Positions 19,515 through 29,840 of a stretch of DNA of 36,256 nucleotides are shown in pieces. This DNA is from Syncephalastrum monosporum B8922 (taxonomy: Eukaryota; Mucoromycota; Mucoromycetes; Mucorales; Syncephalastraceae). The stretch's first letter is position 1; each line of letters begins with the position of its first letter. The stretch lies in NCBI GenBank assembly GCA_000697355.1, contig JNEN01000790.1:1-36256 (forward strand), in the 5' to 3' direction. A model generated the notes under the pieces. The model was given only the letters and a program-made list of their open reading frames with translations, searched no databases and was not told the DNA's origin. The position numbers and the translations under genes were made by a program.

Positions 19515-22500
19515 ATGACGTCGAGCGACGTGCCATCTGCCGTGGCCGTTGCATCCCCACACGGCTTGCCTTCCTGTTCTCGCTGCCATCGTCCACTCGG
19601 CAATCAACTCGTTCGGGCCCTCGACGGCACCTTCCATCCCGAATGTTTTACCTGCATGGTATGCAACCCCGTCTCATGGTCACTTCTTTCCCTTTATTTT
19701 TTGGTTTCTTCTTCCTTTTGGACAACATCCGCTCACTTTTTTTTTTCTGCCTGCCTTCGTTGACTTTCACTTCTTTCATCAGGATTGCAATGCCCCCGTT
19801 GCAGCCAAGTTCTTCCCGTACGACACGAACGATGGTCAAATCCAACCTCTTTGCGAGCGCGATTACTTTCGAAGACTAGGTCTCGTGTGCGAGCACTGCC
19901 AGGAAGCACTACGCGGCCCTTACATCATTGCACTTGACAAAAAGTACCATACCGACCATTTCACCTGCTCGGCCTGTTCCACCGTCTTTGGACCCGAGGA
20001 TTCCTATTACGAGCACAACGGCAGAGTCTTCTGTCACTTCCACTACTCCACTCAGTTTGCCGTCAGCTGCGCAGGCTGTCAAATGGCTATCCTCAAACAA
20101 TACGTCGAGATTGACAAGAAAGACGCCGTTGAACACTGGCACCCCGAATGCTACATGATTCACAAGGTACCACTTAGCCTGTAAAGCAATAACCTGACGG
20201 AGGATGCTCACTATAACAACCAGTACTGGAACGTGCGCATCTCCAATCCCTCCTTGCGCGACGGTGAGGTCGTCCTGAGACATGGTAAAGAGCTATAAAT
20301 GCAACGCACAAAGCAGAACGATTCTCATCGATCATGTAAAGAGGCACCACCGAAAAACCCAGCCGAACTGGTCGAACGACAGAGGGAGATGGAAGAAAAG
20401 GTCTACCGCATCTGGACAGTGCTGTCTGCTTTTGAAGGTAAACTTCTGGGCGTCCATGCTTGTGGTTTACTCACGCTCTTTGATTTTTTTCTCCTGCTGC
20501 TTGGGTGCAGAGTCGTCCGCGGTCTGTATATCGGAGATGTTACTGCACGTGTCAAACGGTGCTTATGTGGAAGGCATTTGTTTATCGGAGCGCTTCCTTG
20601 TCCATGTGGAAGCCCTCTTCTCCGGTGTCGATGAGCTCGATCGCATCCATCGTGAATATGATCAGACAGGCAAGTCGCTTTCAACTCAAGATCTCTAGTT
20701 ACTTATAAACCCGCAGATTTCAAGTACACCCGCGAAGCCAAAATGCTGTGCAAGAAAATCATCAATTTCTTTTCTCTCCTGTCACGTACCCAGGAAATGA
20801 AAAAGCTTGGCATTACGCAGGAACTGCTCTCGCTCGTCACCGGTCTCGCTCATTATCTTAAAATTTTGATCCGCGTTGGTCTCACGACTGCTCTTCGATT
20901 GGTACATACTGTTTTCGATATATGCCAGTATATGTTACTTACACAGGCTATATGATTTCAGGAACGCATTGTGGGGAAAAATGTCGCGGTCACTCGGCTG
21001 CTTGCCAAGTTGATGGAGGTGGCTGGTAAGGAAGGTCATAGTCGGGACAGCCAACGTCTGGTTAAGGCAAAGCAGACCTCCGACCTGTGCCATGTCTGCA
21101 AGGCAACCATTGAGGACCAATGCATTAAGCACGGCGAGTACCGGTGGCACGTCAATTGCTTCTGCTGTCGTCAATGTAAGCGCAATCTGAGCCAGGAACT
21201 GTCGCACGTCACCTTCAGCTCTGCTACCCTCTCGGCTGTCTGCACGCAATGCGCAGGCGTGGGCGAGGATCAAGCCGAGACCTTCGAATATGTCACCAAA
21301 TTGACACAATACGCTTATTTATTGCGTGTTGCACTCAGCCGTCTCTGTAACTTTTTGCAAATTACAGGTAAGGAGGAAAGAGGGAGATTCCATGAGAGAC
21401 TGAACCCTTGTTTAGACAATCAGCTCTCGTCGATGGACTTCAGTATCAAAACCAAAACACACCTGCCCAAGGACATGCCATCCACCAAGGAAGTCACGTC
21501 GTCTCCGACGGCATTGCACAGCGGAAGGCCGATACCAGGCGATGAAAAGACCGCATTGCCATCCTATCCAACTCACATTAGCGATGTCAAGCACGTACAG
21601 GCGACCAACCTCAATCGAAAAGTATCGCGCTCGTTTAAAACCGCCAAGCGGAATACCATCATGGGCAATGCCGAGAACAACCCGCGCGTCTCGACAGATA
21701 CGATCCCCGAGAACGAGGATGGCAATCAACACGTACCCGCGCGCCATGACAGCCTCCTGCGCCGTCTGGATCAGCACAAGGTCCTTCCACCCCTCCCTGC
21801 GGAAGAACAGAACCAACAGCAAGAGAATCAAAAGCAGCTCCGCTTGGATGACTTACCTAAAGTGGCCGCCAAATCGTTTGGTGAAAACCATCGACCTTCG
21901 ATCCACGACCAGCCCTCGATGAAGATGGGCGGCGTCTTGATCAGTCAGACTACGGGTAAACCCCGCGTGTACTTGTCCGAATTGTCTGCGTTGCAGTACA
22001 TGATCATTCGGCACGTGGCGGTTGTTCACATTGAGCCCTATGTGCGCGAGCACTTCTCATTGAGCGAGCTGCTCAACCTCATCGATACCAAAAAGGCGTC
22101 CATCTGGGGCAAGTTCTTTACTTCGCTTATGCATGGCACCAAGAAACCCACTAAAGTCAAGGAAGACGGTACTTTTGGCGTGTCGCTCGATGTTTTGACT
22201 GAAAAGACGGGTGTCGAATCCAACCTGGCGGCCAGTCCGTCACCAGTTCGAGTAGCCGCTTTTATCGACGATGCGGTCACTGCAATGCGTCAAATGGGTA
22301 AGCCACAACGATAATAGGATAGTAATGGAAAGGATAAAGAGAGCTCATACAGCCGTGCTTCACAGACATGACCATCGAAGGCATTTTCCGCAAAAACGGC
22401 AACATCCGTCGTCTCAAGACTGTAAGCGATCAATTAGACAAAAACCCACACGACGTGGATCTTTCCTCAGAACCACCGGTCCAGATTGCAGCGCTGCTTA

Positions 22501-23339
22501 AAAAGTTCCTGCGTGAGTTGCCTGACCCGTTGCTCACCTACAAGCTACACGGGCTGTTCACATGTGCGTTGCGTTTGGAGAACCCTGTAGCACGGATACG
22601 TGTGCTGCATTTGGCGTGCTGCATGCTGCCGCGGGTGAACCGCGACACAATGGAGGTTCTTTTCCTGTTCTTCCGGTGGGTGGCAGGCTTTTCGCATGTC
22701 ACGACGGATGTGGGCAGTCGAATGGATATTCCGAACCTCGCTCGTGTGATAGCACCCAACATCCTGACGACCAACTCCAAAGACCCGCTCAAGGACGACT
22801 CGTTCACATCGATCCGGGTGGTCGAGCAGATGCTTGAGTCATTTGACGAGTTGTGCCTAGTACCCGAGGATCTGGAACCGTTCCTGCAGGACCCAAAGTT
22901 CAAGGATGGCAAGGCGGACTTGTCATCCAAAGACTTCCTGAAGAAGGTGGAGCAGATGATGAAGCACAGCAACAAGTCGTCGATGATGTCGAGCGCATCG
23001 CCTTCGACATCGTCCTCGATCAATGACGTGCGGTATCTTGAAATCCAACAATATCAGCAGCAGCAAAGCCAGCACCATTCCCCTACGAGCATTTATGCCC
23101 AACAAGGATACCTGCCCTATCCCAACCAGCACCCACAGTCCGACTTTAAACCTCCTCAGCAGATCGCTCAGCGTCAGTCAAGCCTATGCCAATCCACGCA
23201 AGGACACCCTGGACAGAGCAACCCCTCTCAGCCGGCAGTGCCGAATCGTACCTCCTCCGCGGCGGCTACTACCGACCTGTATGGTCCGCCGTCTCCTCTG
23301 AAACATTCCACATCCCCAGAGCTCCAGGGCGGGCTTTGA
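19515..23339 (+). CDS. LRG1: LIM-domain RhoGAP, Lrg1 homologue
   Basis: GTPase-activating protein for a Rho GTPase. Yeast Lrg1 turns off Rho1, limiting cell-wall glucan synthesis and PKC signalling. Nine exons: 19515-19658, 19783-20166, 20224-20284, 20342-20437, 20511-20669, 20717-20901, 20962-21367, 21416-22297, 22366-23339; 1,096 aa. LIM domains begin at Cys21, Cys84 and Cys144; the third ends in the Lrg1 motif WHPECYMIHKYWNV. A fourth LIM spans about 386-440 (CHVCKATIEDQC to VCTQC). A long polar linker follows, then the RhoGAP domain from about 733 to 920. The arginine finger is Arg781 in GIFRKNG. The C-terminal tail is rich in Gln, Pro and Ser. Intron 5 starts with GC (ACAG|GCAAGT). Intron 7 is 48 nt with no in-frame stop, so its retention would add 16 residues. 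Confidence 0.93.
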
Positions 23340-23632
23340 TAGATTCATATCACACACACACACACACACACACAACACACTCTCACACTCTCACACTCTC
23401 ACATTAGTTCCCTACATTCTGTCTCAAAAAAAAAACCCGCTTACACAAACAACTTTTTTTCCCGTCTTGTTTTTTTTTGACTCTGCAGCCTTCTCCCTCG
23501 GTTTCCCGTCCTCCCATTGCCGAAAGTCAGAGTCGTCCGTTTTCTTTCTCTCCAGTGTTCTCCCTCTTCTCTCGCTTCTTTTTCTCCCTTTTACTTTGCC
23601 ATGACAAGGTAAAATTAAAGTTTACTATTTGC
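23340..23632. other. Convergent gap with CA microsatellite
   Basis: The stop codons of LRG1 (23339) and FAHD1 (23633) face each other. The gap holds a (CA)n tract at about 23350-23374, then repeated TCTCACAC units to 23403, A and T runs, and a CT-rich block. No gene is seen. Confidence 0.75.
23350..23403 (+). repeat. (CA)n and TCTCACAC microsatellite
   Basis: About twelve CA units are followed by three or four copies of an eight-nucleotide CTCTCACA-type unit. It lies just after the LRG1 stop, in the 3' UTR. Confidence 0.85.
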
Positions 23633-24534
23633 TCATGCAGAAAAGCGACCGATACGATCGGCTACATCAAACTTGACCTGCACGAGATCCTGAGCAGCGG
23701 AAGCTGGCTTGAGGCCTGCAGTGATGTGATCACCTGCGCGGATAGGACCGACACCTTTGGGGGTGCCCGTAAGCAGGACGTCACCGACTTCGAGTTTCAT
23801 GATGGACGCGACATAGGACAGCAGAAAAGGGATATTGAAGATCATATCTTTCGTGTTTCCCTGCTGTCGAAAGGCGTCGTTGACCTTGAGCCAAAGATCC
23901 ACGTTGGATGGGTCGGGGATGCTCTCCTTTGGAATAAAGTCACTAGATACAACCAGAAATCAGCTAAGGATAAAATCGAAAGTAGATGTTTACTGTCAAG
24001 TGGCTACCTGATGGGAGTAAAAGTGTCGAACCCTTTGGCAGTGCTCCAGGGCAGACCCTTATTCTTGGCCTCAAACTGCAGATTGCGTGCCGTCATGTCA
24101 ATTCCGAGCGCGTATCCTGCGACATAATCCATCGCCTGTTCGGGGCTGAAGTCGCGACCGTCCTTGCCAAGCACCACCGCCAGCTCAACTAGAGCAGCAT
24201 TAGATAAAAAATAAGGCGTTGGTATCTCCCCTCCCATTCCCCCGGGGGGTCCCCGGTCACCATTCTATATTGAGCACCGCATAAGTACCTTCGTGATGAA
24301 CCTCGCAGCCCTTGGGAATCTCAACCGTCCCGCCGTTGGCAAGGTACGAGGAAGTGGGCTTGAGAAAGAAGAATGGAGCTTTAGGCACCGCATTGCCGAG
24401 TTCTTTGGCGTGCTCACTAAATCCAGGTCAGTGCCTAAGACCTTGAATGTGTTCTAAAAGAGCATAGCCCACCTGAAGTTGCGGCCGATGGCCACAATCT
24501 TTCGTCCACTACTCAGAAAGTTGCGTGCCGACAT
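23633..24534 (-). CDS. FAHD1: FAHD1-like fumarylacetoacetate hydrolase family protein
   Basis: FAH-family enzyme of the FAHD1 type. The group includes mitochondrial acylpyruvases and oxaloacetate decarboxylases acting on C-C bonds next to a keto group. Four exons: 24534-24473, 24416-24289, 24188-24008, 23942-23633; 226 aa, the normal FAHD1 length. The N-terminus reads KIVAIGRNFSEHAKELG. Metal ligands are Glu63 and Glu65 in HHEVELAVVLGK and Asp94 in GYALGIDMTARNLQ. The substrate-side motifs KGLPWSTAKGFDTF and LLTGTPKGVGPI are present, so it looks active. Intron 2 (24189-24288) contains an unusual C/G run, CCCCCGGGGGG, near its middle. Which reaction it favours cannot be told. Confidence 0.92.
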
Positions 24535-25968
24535 GAGAAAGGAACAAGGGAATCGAATTCAATTATGTGTGTTTGCTCCCACCGGGGTTTTGTGTACGTG
24601 TGTGCACGCGATTTAATTATGGGAACCCATACTCTGAGAAATAGACTTTGTGAGATCGATATTCTATATTTCAGGCCATACACTTGTGTAGTGCTTGCTA
24701 CAGATACTGTTTGACTGGGAAGCGCCATGGGTTTACTGCGTAGTAGTCGAACTAGTCTTGTATATTTAATCATGACCTACGTGTATATATGTGCAGGAAG
24801 AGCCGGTACATGCGGCACGACTCCCGTCCTAAAACAATCGTAGGCATATCCCATGCTGACGGGTATATTAGTCTGACATGGGCGAATGATACTTGATAGA
24901 TCATCGAGCATTATGCGCGATGTGTTTGGGACTCACTTTTACACCGTAGCTTACTCGTAAAAGATAGTTTCACTTGATTTGACGGTGCTGCTGACATCCT
25001 CTCATAGGCCTCCTACATTAGGTAAAGATAGACAGCCTGTATTAGACTATGGCCATATGCAAGTTATCCTGATATCATTGATACCGATCATCAAAGTAAT
25101 TCTCTCTATGGAAACAATCATCGCAGCAAACATGATGAAGGAGACAAACGAACATGTCCGCCCAGTGTAAATATGGCGTCGAAATAAAAAAAAAAAAAAA
25201 AGAGCATATTACACGGACATTCGAGAAAAAAAAAAGTTTGACATGTTGGTCTGGTCTGCGTTGGCAGCTTCTGCATCTTCTGTACTGCCTAATATGCATA
25301 ATGTTGACCAGGGTGGTATTTTATTCACGTACAAATACGACGTTGTAGGTCGCGCGCTCCAAGTTACCCGTGAAGGACCGCACAAGATATGTACGTACTT
25401 GTGCAAAGAGTCATATATTATTTTACCTGCCGGTGACAAGTAAGCCGATATTACCTACGGTGCCTGTAATACCATAAGTCTGCCGTAGATACATACGCGC
25501 ATATGCTACCGCAGCATATCAGATAGATGAAAGGCGAAGCCAAAGAAAAAAAAAAAAAGAGAAAAAGGTTAAGGAGGTTAGTAAGGGTTGACTCTTTGAG
25601 TCGTGTGTGTGAGCGTAAGCGCGGTAGAGTTTGCGAACCACCGCCCCTTGTGACACCCGAATGGCGTACATCACGGTAACATGCATGCACACACACACAC
25701 AGAAAAAGAAAAGAGAGGCAATGTGTTTCAGGCATACACTTATTAGTATCATTAGTCCATCCCCCCTCATCTCATTCACCGCGCCCGCCCCCACTGTTCT
25801 CCTCCCCTTCCCGAGATCTTCTTTTCCCCTTCTTTGGGATCATCGTGTGGGGGCTTTTGGTGCACTTCTCTTCCTCTTTCTTTTCCCTTTCTTTTTTTTT
25901 TTTTATTTTGTGGATCTTTTTCCCTATTACACTTTTCTCGTGGTACACTTTCCTCGTCTATTTCGTAC
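24535..25968. other. Divergent intergenic region between FAHD1 and the HMG gene
   Basis: I find no gene in 1.43 kb. Short frames near 24979-25443 show no domain. A-runs lie at 25187-25201, 25225-25234 and 25543-25556. A CT-rich tract with a T-run (25870-25905) leads into the HMG ATG. It should contain two promoters. Confidence 0.55.
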
Positions 25969-27532
25969 ATGGCCTACACTCGTCCGCCGTACTTCCTGGA
26001 CCTGAACTATGCAGCTTTTGACATGCGGCGTGGACTAGTTGCTCCTCACGACGATAGCCATAAGAGGATTGACGATAGCCAGACCAGCAGCGACGACGAC
26101 GAAGGCGCGTCACCCACGACGACGGCTACTGCTTCTTCCATAACCCGCTGGCACTCAACTGGAAGCGACTCGGTGACCCCGCCTACAGCGCGATCACTTC
26201 TGGATCGCGTCAACAGCGGCAGCGATCACATGTCCTACCCTGGCATGACCATGCCAGACGACCAAGGTACCTTCATTCTCTTTATATGGAAGGCCAAAAA
26301 AAGAAAAAGAGAGGCCCAAGCATCGGGCCGGCCTTACCTATTCGATCGATATACTGTGTTGCCAGTACTCAATCGTGGGTTATTTTATTTTGTTAATTAC
26401 ACACACAGACGCGTCCCCGGCAAGTTCATCTCCGTCTTCCCCGCAATTCAGCAGCAGCTCGACCAGCTCCTCACGTGTCTTACCACATGACCCCGTAAAG
26501 GATGATCATCATGACCCGCCAACCAAGAAACGCATCAGCGTCGCAAGCCAGAGCGCAGCCGCAGAAGCAGCCGCACTCGCCAACCTCACCATGGAACATA
26601 GCACGGCAGCGAGCCCCAATCTGCTGGCAGCGAGCCCCCATCTGCTGGCAGACACCCAACCCGAACGCATCAAACGTACGCCGAACGCATATCTTCTTTT
26701 CAACAAAGACGTGCGGCACCACATCCAGGCCTGCCAGCCTCATCTGACGGTGGCGGAGATTAGCAAACAGGTCTCGGAGCGGTGGGCTTCCCTGACGAAG
26801 GAACAGCGGGAATACTATGACCAGCAGGCCGCTCACCTGAAACAGCAGCACCATCTCGATCACCCCAATTTTATCTACACCCGCCGATCCAAGGCGGAGC
26901 TGCTCAAAGCGGGCTACACCTCCAAGAAGAAGCCAAGCAAACGGAAACGAGAGGACATGAACGACAGCGCCAGCAGCAGCCATGGCAGCCATGGCAGCCA
27001 TGGCAGCAGCCCGCGCTCTACTGGGCTGGTGGCGCATGGTGATATCAATAGCAGCCATAATAACACGAGTGCTCGGGATCGTGATCGTGGTGAGCGCCCA
27101 CGGGACCCGCGAGGGCGCAAGAAGAAGCGTTTGCACAACCCACGGGCACCGAAGCACCCGATGTCTGGATTCTTGTTCTACTCCATCGCAGTCCGTGCCC
27201 AGGTGGCGGGCCAAGCACCGAAGGTCGCCACGGTCGGCGAGATCTCCAAACGGATATCGGCGCAGTGGAGGGCGCTGTCGGACGCGGACCGGGCGCCCTG
27301 GATTTCCAAAGCTACGGAAGACAAGGCGCGGTATGCCCGTGAACTTAAAGCATTTGTCGCGACGCAGCGCCAAAAAGAGGAAAGTAATGCGCTCACGGTA
27401 ACATCTGGAAACCATAGCAGCCACGCAAGTCGCCACTTGCACCACTCCACTGGTTCGCTCCTTGAAGACCTGGATATTCACACCATTGCCACTGTAGCTC
27501 AAATGGTGAATCCCCATTCACGTCCTGATTAA
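25969..27532 (+). CDS. Protein with two HMG boxes
   Basis: Probable DNA-binding nuclear protein. Two exons: 25969-26266 and 26409-27532; 473 aa. HMG box 1 spans about residues 187-260. It opens IKRTPNAYLLFNKDVR and ends HPNFIYTRRSKAEL, resembling the sequence-specific MATA/Ste11-like HMG class. HMG box 2 spans about 345-416. It opens APKHPMSGFLFYSIAVR and ends DKARYARELKAF, and is nearer the nonspecific HMGB class. Basic patches (KKKPSKRKRE, RGRKKKR) between them may be nuclear localisation signals. The N-terminal third is acidic and Ser/Thr-rich. Repeats include AASPNLL/AASPHLL and SHG units. The Mucorales sex-locus genes sexM/sexP also have an HMG box, but the flanking tptA and rnhA genes are absent here. 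Confidence 0.85.
26611..26650 (+). repeat. 21-nt coding duplication in the HMG gene
   Basis: Two adjacent copies of a 21-nt unit encode AASPNLL and AASPHLL, differing by one base. A second, nine-nucleotide repeat (GGCAGCCAT, SHG) lies at about 26978-27010. Confidence 0.8.
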
Positions 27533-27905
27533 ATTGAAGCGAAAAAAGAAAGAAAGAGAGAAAGGAAAAGAAAGAAAAGAACAGAACAACAAAGAGAACT
27601 GGATTACAAAACCTCCATAAGATATCTTAGGGCGAATTCTCTTCGAATACCCCATTGGATATTTCATCTGTACAATACCCATCACATGAGGTCCATGGCC
27701 ATCCTAGAACATACTGTACACATACTGTATAGAGTATAAAACAGAACAGACATTCTTTATTATCTTAGCATTCAAAAGCAGGCATTGTCGATGATGCGGA
27801 GACGTCAAAGCAAAGGAGATCGGGAAGGATATCGAGGAGGAGAACGGTTGAGATAGAGAAGCTGGTCGGATAGATGGGAGCGGGGGCGGGGTGACGGCAG
27901 ATCGG
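27533..27905. other. Convergent gap between the HMG and RING genes
   Basis: 373 nt without a gene. It starts with a purine tract (A/G only for much of 27537-27590) and ends near the RING stop at 27906. It should carry both 3' UTRs. Confidence 0.65.
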
Positions 27906-29840
27906 TCAGTCGTAGTAGATGCGTTGGAGGCCGAGGATATGACCACGGCAGATGGCACATTCTTGCAGCTTGCTAACGCATTCATGACAGTAGCAGGAAT
28001 GGAAGCAGGGAAGGATGGCAAATTCGATGGTACGGTGCTGGCATACGCAACATTTGATATTGAAAGCAGACAGGCTTTTGCGGTGCCTCCGTTCCTGTAT
28101 CAAAGTGCGCAAATGCTGGTGTTCCTGGAGAGTTGAGGTCATCCTAATCTCGAGCTGCACAATGTCACGCTGGACCGTCCGCCGCCGCTCGTCTTCGATT
28201 TGCAACAAGCGCACCATGTGCTCGTGTTCATTCTGGACGGTGCGCGCGGCAACCTCGGCTCGCTTAGTGCGCCTTTCTTGTTCGTGGAGGCGCGAGTGAT
28301 GGTGGTCGACCTGGAGCTGCAGGCGCTGGAGGTCAGCCTCAGTTTCACCCATCGCAGACGAGCGCTTCATCATGTCCTGTGTGCGTCTGGCCAAGGCCTC
28401 GATCTCGAACTGTACGTCTTGAATCTTCTTGAGGAGCGACTCGCTCGCACCCTCAAACTGAGTGTGTACATCTGGATCCTTCCGCAAGTCTGCCAGGGCT
28501 TGCTGGGTGTGCGGATAGCCCAGCATATCGTCCTCCGTGCCCGAGCCTTGGTCGCTTGGGACGCACTGTTCCCGGGATACGTCTGGATCCGATGTGGGTG
28601 AGGGCGAGGGCGGCAGCGGGAGAGGTGGGATGAAAGCCGGCGAAGAAGACGAGGAGGATGGCGAGGAGGAGGGGGAGGAGGGCAAGGAAGCAGCGACGGC
28701 ACATGAAGTAGAGGCGGTGGCAGTTGATGATAGGGGCATGTGCGTATCGCGGGGAGCAGGGCTCCGGTCACTGTTATTGCCGCTGCCAGTGTCACTGTTG
28801 GGATTGATATGGGACGCGGCAGACCCGGGTATCTCTGTGCAAGGTGGGTCGTTCAGGCGGGGTGTAGTGGTAGGAATAGGAGGACGAAGGCAGGTGTCGC
28901 TGGCGGCATTTTCTTGGCTATGGTGCACGTAATAGCGGTGTGGAAGGTACGGGGTGCGGTGGAACGGCACTTGCTCGGCCCGTACTTTGTAGCTGCATTT
29001 CGGACGCGCGCCAGGCGTCTTCACGTTGGGACAGCGGAAGGTCAGCGCGTCAGAAACAGTGTCTGGTTCGGACAGAGCCATCGGCAGCCCACAGAAGCAT
29101 TTGGTGACCGGAGGCGTGCGCTTCTCATACGTATTTGTCATACCCAGCAGAGCACAAGCAGTGAAGTTAAAGTAGGGACACACGCTGAGCTCTGGATCCT
29201 GCTCGTCAATATCCGCTCCTTGCTGCAGTTGGTGGCGAAACTGATCACATACTTCTTTGTGAATGTGGAAACCGCAGATCATACCGGAGGATCGCACGCC
29301 TCTGGGAAAAACAGCAGTGTTCGTATAGTGACAGTCGTAGATGGTTCCGAGCACGTCGTCTTGTGTTTCGTAGGCTGCTCTGCCGCAAAAGCAAACTGGC
29401 GGATCCCGCAAAGCTTGGAGTTTCTTTGAAATGGAGCATTCTGCAGAAGACGCCGTCTCTTTTGCTCTGTGTCTGTCTCTATCTCCGTCGTCGTGTCTGT
29501 CTCTGTGTCTTCGTCTGTCTTTATCTTTGTCTTTGTCTTTGGACATGCTCGAATTGACGCAGCTGTCAAGTTCATTGTCGTCGTTGTCGTCGTCACTGAA
29601 CCAGGCAATCACTTGCTCTTCTTGGGCCTGCTGCTCTTCTGGGCTTCTTGCACTGGCCTGCCAATCCACATCGACGTCGACGTCGGCTTCCACGCCCGAT
29701 CTACCATGTCTCGCACGGCCTTCAGTGCGAATCCCTCGCGAGGCGCGCGTTTTTGGCATTCGCAACTTGGACTGTGTTGAAGAAATTGTCGCATAGAGGG
29801 GGGGGTGTCGAAAATTAATAGGGTCGCAGTTAAAAGTCAT
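27906..29840 (-). CDS. RING-finger protein with coiled coil and paired CxCG zinc motifs
   Basis: Probable E3 ubiquitin ligase, single exon, 644 aa from the ATG at 29840. An internal ATG at 29759 (MPKTRASRGI) is an equally good start. The N-terminus is acidic, then a charged DKDK/RRRHRDRH stretch (about 100-126). Two similar cysteine modules follow: C150-F-C152-G with C170 and C189, and C248-F-C250-G with C270 and C282. They look like a duplicated treble-clef or GRF-type finger. A Ser/Pro-rich linker covers about 340-440. A coiled coil (EQERRTKRAEVAAR region) covers about 470-585. The C-terminal C3HC4 RING runs from Cys597 to Cys631. All RING ligands are present. No ortholog name is recognised, and substrates are unknown. 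Confidence 0.8.
   Translation of the reverse strand: MTFNCDPINFRHPPLYATISSTQSKLRMPKTRASRGIRTEGRARHGRSGVEADVDVDVDWQASARSPEEQQAQEEQVIAWFSDDDNDDNELDSCVNSSMSKDKDKDKDRRRHRDRHDDGDRDRHRAKETASSAECSISKKLQALRDPPVCFCGRAAYETQDDVLGTIYDCHYTNTAVFPRGVRSSGMICGFHIHKEVCDQFRHQLQQGADIDEQDPELSVCPYFNFTACALLGMTNTYEKRTPPVTKCFCGLPMALSEPDTVSDALTFRCPNVKTPGARPKCSYKVRAEQVPFHRTPYLPHRYYVHHSQENAASDTCLRPPIPTTTPRLNDPPCTEIPGSAASHINPNSDTGSGNNSDRSPAPRDTHMPLSSTATASTSCAVAASLPSSPSSSPSSSSSSPAFIPPLPLPPSPSPTSDPDVSREQCVPSDQGSGTEDDMLGYPHTQQALADLRKDPDVHTQFEGASESLLKKIQDVQFEIEALARRTQDMMKRSSAMGETEADLQRLQLQVDHHHSRLHEQERRTKRAEVAARTVQNEHEHMVRLLQIEDERRRTVQRDIVQLEIRMTSTLQEHQHLRTLIQERRHRKSLSAFNIKCCVCQHRTIEFAILPCFHSCYCHECVSKLQECAICRGHILGLQRIYYD

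Noticed and set aside
23477..24127. 216-codon plus-strand open frame opposite FAHD1
   Set aside because: It is the antisense shadow of the FAHD1 exons, with no domain of its own. The minus strand has the conserved metal-ligand motifs and matching splice sites.
26480..27517. 345-codon minus-strand frame across the HMG gene
   Set aside because: Mirror of a GC-rich coding exon. Composition is odd (Cys/Arg/Val-rich) and there is no family motif, while the plus strand has two HMG boxes.
25969..27532. Mucorales sex locus
   Set aside because: An HMG gene alone is not enough. Neighbours are FAHD1 and a RING gene, not the triose-phosphate transporter and RNA helicase genes expected beside sexM/sexP.
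28740..29429. 229-codon plus-strand frame across the RING gene
   Set aside because: Antisense shadow. The minus frame runs 644 codons uninterrupted and holds the RING.
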